The notes under the pieces were generated by a model, which did no database searches, was not told where the DNA came from, and was given only the letters and a program-made list of their open reading frames with translations. Below, in pieces: positions 20,130 to 23,545 of a DNA stretch of 23,545 nucleotides. Numbering within the stretch: the stretch's first letter is position 1; each line of letters begins with the position of its first letter. The stretch is from contig NWUY0300044835.1 in NCBI GenBank assembly GCA_004151065.3, positions 39,834 through 63,378 of the forward strand, given 5' to 3'. The DNA is from Larix sibirica. Taxonomy: Eukaryota; Streptophyta; Pinopsida; Pinales; Pinaceae. A program made the position numbers and the translations under genes.

Positions 20130-20732
20130 ATTGCTCATCATGCAATATTTAATTTGATTGAGAACTTAAGTTCTATTGGTCATTTGAAGCATTTAAATTC
20201 AAGCATGGCGTGGAATATTTTTGTGTGTGAGATTTATGTTTAGTTCTTTGGCTCCTTCATGGAGGAATTCATTAGAAAAGATGGTAATTGCAACATGATT
20301 TGGATCATCCTAGAGATTGTTAAGTAATGGAATGATATGCACTGTTGGGACTAGGACATTCTCGTCAACAGACTCGCAGATTCAGGATTCAAGCTTGAGG
20401 TAATTGGTGCATTATTTCGAAGTTTCTAGAATAAGTTTGCTTGTTTGGTCGAAGTTAGGGAGAAAGGCAGTATTGTGAGTGATGGTTATTACACTGGTTA
20501 TGAAATTTGGCATGCTGATGTGATATTGGGAATTGATGTTGGATCTGATAATTCCAAGTCTCTATATTATCTTGAAACCTTTGGTACTAATCTGTTGCAT
20601 TATGAAGAAGACATGAAGAACGTTGGTAGTAGAGACCTATTTGATTTGGGTTGCAAGAGAAGAGAACCCCATCTTTCTAGTCTTAACCAGTTTGTTGGTT
20701 TGATTTTAGGAAATATTTTGTGTACTCCTTGA
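20130..20732 (+). pseudogene. Unrecognised coding-like region, part 1
   Basis: One plus-strand frame from about 20130 to a TGA at 20730 reads as protein, with stops only at 20241, 20325, 20352 and one near 20430. The clean 95 codons after 20445 include VSDGYYTGYEIWHADVILG and LYYLETFGTNLL. Earlier pieces include NLIENLSSIGHLKHL and NRLADSGFKLEVIGALF. Residue mix and the excess of open codons over chance argue for decayed coding sequence. It continues in another frame after about 20700 (part 2). I know no matching family, and there are no transmembrane or signal segments. It starts 75 bp after the RNase H fragment, which may or may not belong to the same element. Confidence 0.45.
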
Positions 20733-21589
20733 GTCCTAGTAGTTGGAAGAGAGATCAATCTGGATCGGGTTTATCTAATTTTGAGAAAAGAAGGAAGCCC
20801 TCGCTCCCTAAAAATTATGCTCTAATTGTTGCCATCATGTTGGAATATGCTTCTACTTATTTTGAGTTAGTTGGGAAGTTTAAAAAGGATTATCTTGTTT
20901 TCTCCTGGAATTTTTTGAATGATAAGGGATTTAGTCATTTAAATGTTTATAGGGTTGAATATAAGGTGAAGAAGTTTGTTTTTTACGAATCTTTTCTCTG
21001 TGTTGATAATTGGAAGAAAGTGCAGAATCGGGGAAAAGGCAAGAAGAATATCTCTGAGCTATTGTTCTTGTGCTTTGACTTATGCTTGTTCTCTCACAAG
21101 ATTGGCATAGGCAGGCAGTTCTCTTGGGAAAATTGTGTCCTTGATGGTGAGGTTATTTCTATCTATTCTCAACAGGGGAATTAATTTGTCTTGTCTGAAC
21201 TTGAAACCCTTTTCTTCAGGGTTGGAGTTGTTGAGTTTTTAATTTGGAACAGGTACAATGCAAAAGATTTGGTATGTCAATTATTGAAGAAGGTTAAGAA
21301 AGAGAACAAAGCTATCAGAGCTATTATCAATAGGAATACCTCCATTTCTAATATGCGTTCCAAGAATCAAAGCAAACAACATGTCGTTGTCATTTCCAAG
21401 TTATCCATGGTTGAGGTTGATATTGACCTTTTAAGGTCTAAATCCCATGCTAAAAAAATAAAACATAGAGGTAAAGACGTAAACTTTTTTGCCTTTTTGT
21501 TATGCAACATAAATTTATTTTCCTTTGTGGCAAATTTTATCGAGTATATTTCAAAAGGAAATATCGACAGTTTAGAGGAAGTATTCTAG
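20699..21589 (+). pseudogene. Unrecognised coding-like region, part 2
   Basis: A frame two bases off part 1 is open from about 20687 to the TAG at 21587, broken only by a TAA at 21182. That gives about 290 codons of Lys-rich, soluble-looking protein. Segments include KRRKPSLPKNYALIVAIM, FSWNFLNDKGFSHLNVYRVE, FDLCLFSHKIGIGRQFSWE and VEVDIDLLRSKSHAKKIKHR. A run of this length with one stop is unlikely in roughly 38% GC non-coding DNA. With part 1 it suggests an original protein of over 450 residues carrying one frameshift near 20700. No catalytic motif is seen. A retroelement ORF of unknown type or a decayed host retrogene are possible. Confidence 0.5.
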
Positions 21590-21690
21590 TTGTACTTTGG
21601 ATAGTCATTTCCAGTTTTGAACTTGTAAAGTTGTATGTAAAGATCTATATCACACTTTCATTGTATTGAAATTACCAAACCATGACAAAA
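21590..21690 (+). other. 3'UTR-like sequence after the orphan reading frame
   Basis: T-rich sequence directly after the TAG contains TTGTAAAGTTGTATGTAAAG and then a TTTCATTGTATTGAAATTACC stretch. This layout of TGTA elements followed by a U-rich cleavage region is typical of plant polyadenylation regions. It supports, weakly, that the upstream frame was once a transcript 3' end. Confidence 0.3.
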
Positions 21691-22230
21691 TAGATAGCTG
21701 AAAATCAAATATGCAATAAGAGAATGATTATCTCCTTCCTCTATATATATGAGAGATGAGAGGCCGACAATACATTTGTGGGCCTAAACCCTTACAAGCA
21801 ACCTACAAAGCCACAAGGGTACACACCACGCTCCAAGTTGTACACAAGCAAGGCTCAATGCAAGGGTGCACCACAAAATGTGTCCAACGCTCTTCCTACA
21901 AGCCTCCAAGGACTCCAACGCTCCTCCTAAGCCATGTGCTCCATTGGGTCCACTCCACTTGCATGAATATTGTAGCAACTCAGGCGGCTCCTAGTGAACT
22001 CCATATATCAATGCAAGGATCCAAGCCACCACGTGTTGGCTAGGGCCCAAGTCCTCCTATAGAATGCAAAAACTCTCCTCCAATGCAAGGCATCCTCTCA
22101 AGCAAGCAACCAATCTACATGTGGCCACCATGAAGAATGTCTCAAGCTGTCTAAAGATCTCCAATGCTTCAAGGAAGAATGTCATTCAAGCATCCAATTG
22201 TGGTCAAACAACCATTGAGTAAACCACTTT
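21691..22230. other. GC-richer block with no clear gene
   Basis: From about 21760 the sequence is rich in CAAGG/CCAAG and CTCC words and GC-richer than its surroundings. Open frames exist on both strands (21756-22043 plus, 21784-21978 minus), but neither resembles a known protein. An LTR or other non-coding repeat is possible; no TG...CA ends were identified. Confidence 0.35.
21741..21750 (+). promoter_or_regulatory. TATA-box-like motif
   Basis: CTCTATATATATGAG stands out at 21739-21753 at the left edge of the GC-richer block. A TATA box with a start site about 30 bp downstream would suit an LTR or promoter, but in AT-rich DNA such motifs are common. Confidence 0.25.
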
Positions 22231-22451
22231 CCAGGGGTTGAACATACACCATGTACCCCAAATCTCATGAAGCACCCCCAAACATGGTGTAAACACTTTT
22301 GGAGTAACCCCAAAAGCTAACACCTAGAATTGCATCCATGCAATTCTTGTNTGTCCAGGGGTTGATCACACACCATGTACCCCAAATGTCATGAATCACC
22401 CTCAAACATGGTGTAAACACATCTGGAGTAAGCCCCAAAGCTAACACCTAT
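22231..22451. repeat. Two-copy repeat, 124-bp period, each with inverted arms
   Basis: CCAGGGGTTGAACATACACC at 22231 recurs as CCAGGGGTTGATCACACACC at 22355. Copies run about 97 bp, to CTAACACCTA in both, separated by about 27 bp that include the N at 22351. Each copy holds an inverted pair, ACACCATG and CATGGTGT (22246-22253 with 22283-22290; 22370-22377 with 22407-22414). The minus-strand open frames at 22265-22574 mostly come from this repeat. Confidence 0.85.
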
Positions 22452-22702
22452 TATATTTATTAAACTGTTTTGGCTTTGTAGAACTTTTGCAACCTCTATC
22501 TCATGTACAGGTTCAAATAAAATATGAGCTTTAACTGGATTCTCAGAGCCTTGACAGGCTTTCCCATAGGCCATACTTTAAGTTCTTTTGGCCCTCCACA
22601 AGGCAAGCTTTGCAACTTAGTGATATGGCTGCAAAGAGGGTAGTCCTCTCTGAGCCATTTCTTAGCTTCTTCAGATTTACTAATTATTGAGGTTGGTTCC
22701 AT
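22451..22702 (-). pseudogene. Gene-like minus-strand fragment, family unrecognised
   Basis: From an ATG at 22702 the minus strand encodes SEEAKKWLREDYPLC, then HITKLQSLPCGGPKELKVW and MGKPVKALRIQ, ending at a TAG at 22496. The last part makes better protein in another frame (KAHILFEPVHEIEVAKVL, to about 22455), so a frameshift near 22530 or a splice is likely. Upstream on the same strand lies a long pyrimidine-rich tract (about 22730-22790) ending CGGTAG. It would serve as a 3' splice site or as a leader. I cannot name the family. A decayed exon of a host gene is the simplest reading. Confidence 0.45.
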
Positions 22703-23483
22703 AACATTAACATGGCATCAAGAAGCTACCGATGAGGAAGAAAAAGGAAGATTGGTGGAGGAAGATTGAAAGAAAGAGAGAAAATCTTCTGCTACTCATA
22801 AAAACCCGTTTACTTTCACAGATTTTCTGTTCTGCCCCCAGTTGCACCCACAAAAACTATTGCTATCCAAATACTTTCTTTTATTGCTGCAAACACTTTC
22901 TTCACAAACAGGTGAAAAATGAGCAGTTGGAGGCAATGCTTAGATTTTTTTTTGGTTTGGTTTTAAACTTTCTTTGGCATCCACTTAGGCATTTTTGCCC
23001 TCTTTTTTATTTCTTTCTTGTTTTTTGACCCACAAGAATAACAGAGGAGGTTAAAATGGTTGAGAAATATCTGGTCTGTTTTGACCTGTTCTTGTTTCAG
23101 GAATGCATTTACTGCTTGGGGTGTTTCCATTAGCATAGGAAAGGTTGAGTGGAACTTTTACAAAAACATCTAGAACATTAAGTTGCTCGAGAATAACTAG
23201 CTTTGCAATCCACAAAATTAAAATCAATATATGGTAAATATATTAGAAAAAGGGCCTCTTCACAATTGCCACGTCAAACTTTTTGATGTGACACTAGTTT
23301 TACATTCCAAGTGACAGATTATCAGGAATGATGCTTTACATGCATGGAGATAGACTAGTGATTTTTGTTTTGAGCTAACAAGACTCGGGGCTTAGTTGTC
23401 ACTTGTAACTATATTACATGTGAGAAGCAACTATGAAACAACTTTTGATGAGTTCATATGTTATAAACAAAAGCTTGGAATTG
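22703..23483. other. Non-coding stretch
   Basis: It begins with the pyrimidine-rich tract upstream of the minus-strand fragment. The plus-strand open frame at 22732-23028 is the reverse of that tract plus T-rich sequence and is not treated as a gene. Confidence 0.5.
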
Positions 23484-23505
23484 ATATATATATATATATA
23501 TATAT
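23484..23505. repeat. (AT)n microsatellite
   Basis: About eleven AT units, followed by T8 and A5 runs. Confidence 0.95.
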
Positions 23506-23545
23506 TTTTTTAAAAATCTGAAAACTGATAGGTATTAACTGTTGG

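Noticed and set aside
22265-22574. Two similar minus-strand open frames
   Set aside because: Their similarity comes from the 124-bp repeat they cover, and one runs through the N.
1-23545. tRNA, rRNA, organellar insertions, LTR retrotransposon protease/integrase domains
   Set aside because: None recognised on reading either strand; short or diverged copies could be missed without a search.

Overview
The window is A+T-rich, gene-poor eukaryotic nuclear DNA. It most likely comes from a seed plant, and a large-genome lineage such as a conifer is plausible. The evidence is the L1-type plant LINE remnants (DUF4283-type ORF1 with a CCHC knuckle, then AP-endonuclease, reverse transcriptase, zf-RVT and RNase H), a telo-box in a GC-rich 5' leader, microsatellites, and long non-coding tracts. 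The species assignment is inference. No gene looks intact, and I see no bacterial, organellar or rRNA/tRNA sequence.

Layout. 1-2.7 kb: two unrecognised coding-like remnants on the minus strand (202-567 and about 1990-2600). The second is strikingly GC-rich and has a short A-tail downstream on its own strand (1695-1703), so it resembles a retrocopy. 2.7-6.8 kb: AT-rich non-coding DNA with one 91-nt hairpin (3680-3770) and minor duplications. 6.83-7.29 kb: the 3' end of a LINE (RNase H C-terminus plus 3'UTR). 7.87-8.94 kb: a run of tandem duplications. 8.94-9.40 kb: a GC-rich LINE 5' leader and ORF1 start, joined through a single N to a second copy of the same LINE 3'UTR. 9.76-9.88 kb: a long imperfect hairpin with a perfect 26-bp palindrome at its core. 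9.93-15.96 kb: a long, decayed LINE on the plus strand, readable from ORF1 through endonuclease, RT and zinc-binding domain into the start of RNase H, where it stops without a 3'UTR or A-tail. 15.96-19.66 kb: AT-rich non-coding DNA with several two-copy tandem duplications, including one of 268 bp. 19.66-20.06 kb: an RNase H fragment from a different LINE. 20.13-21.59 kb: a long coding-like region in two frames with no domain I recognise, followed by plant-3'UTR-like sequence. 21.7-22.45 kb: a TATA-like motif, a GC-richer non-coding block and a 124-bp-period repeat whose copies are joined at the window's second N. 22.45-22.70 kb: a gene-like minus-strand fragment. The rest is non-coding and ends in an (AT)n run.

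The recognisable pieces are retroelement parts; nothing suggests an operon or a cooperating pathway. The main LINE's reading frame is broken largely by TGA/TAG codons that fit C-to-T or G-to-A transitions, as expected of a silenced, methylated transposon. The best candidates for undescribed content are the orphan coding-like region at 20.13-21.59 kb, the GC-rich minus-strand remnant at 2.0-2.6 kb, the fragment at 22.45-22.70 kb and the two hairpins. No complete new system could be shown from sequence alone.
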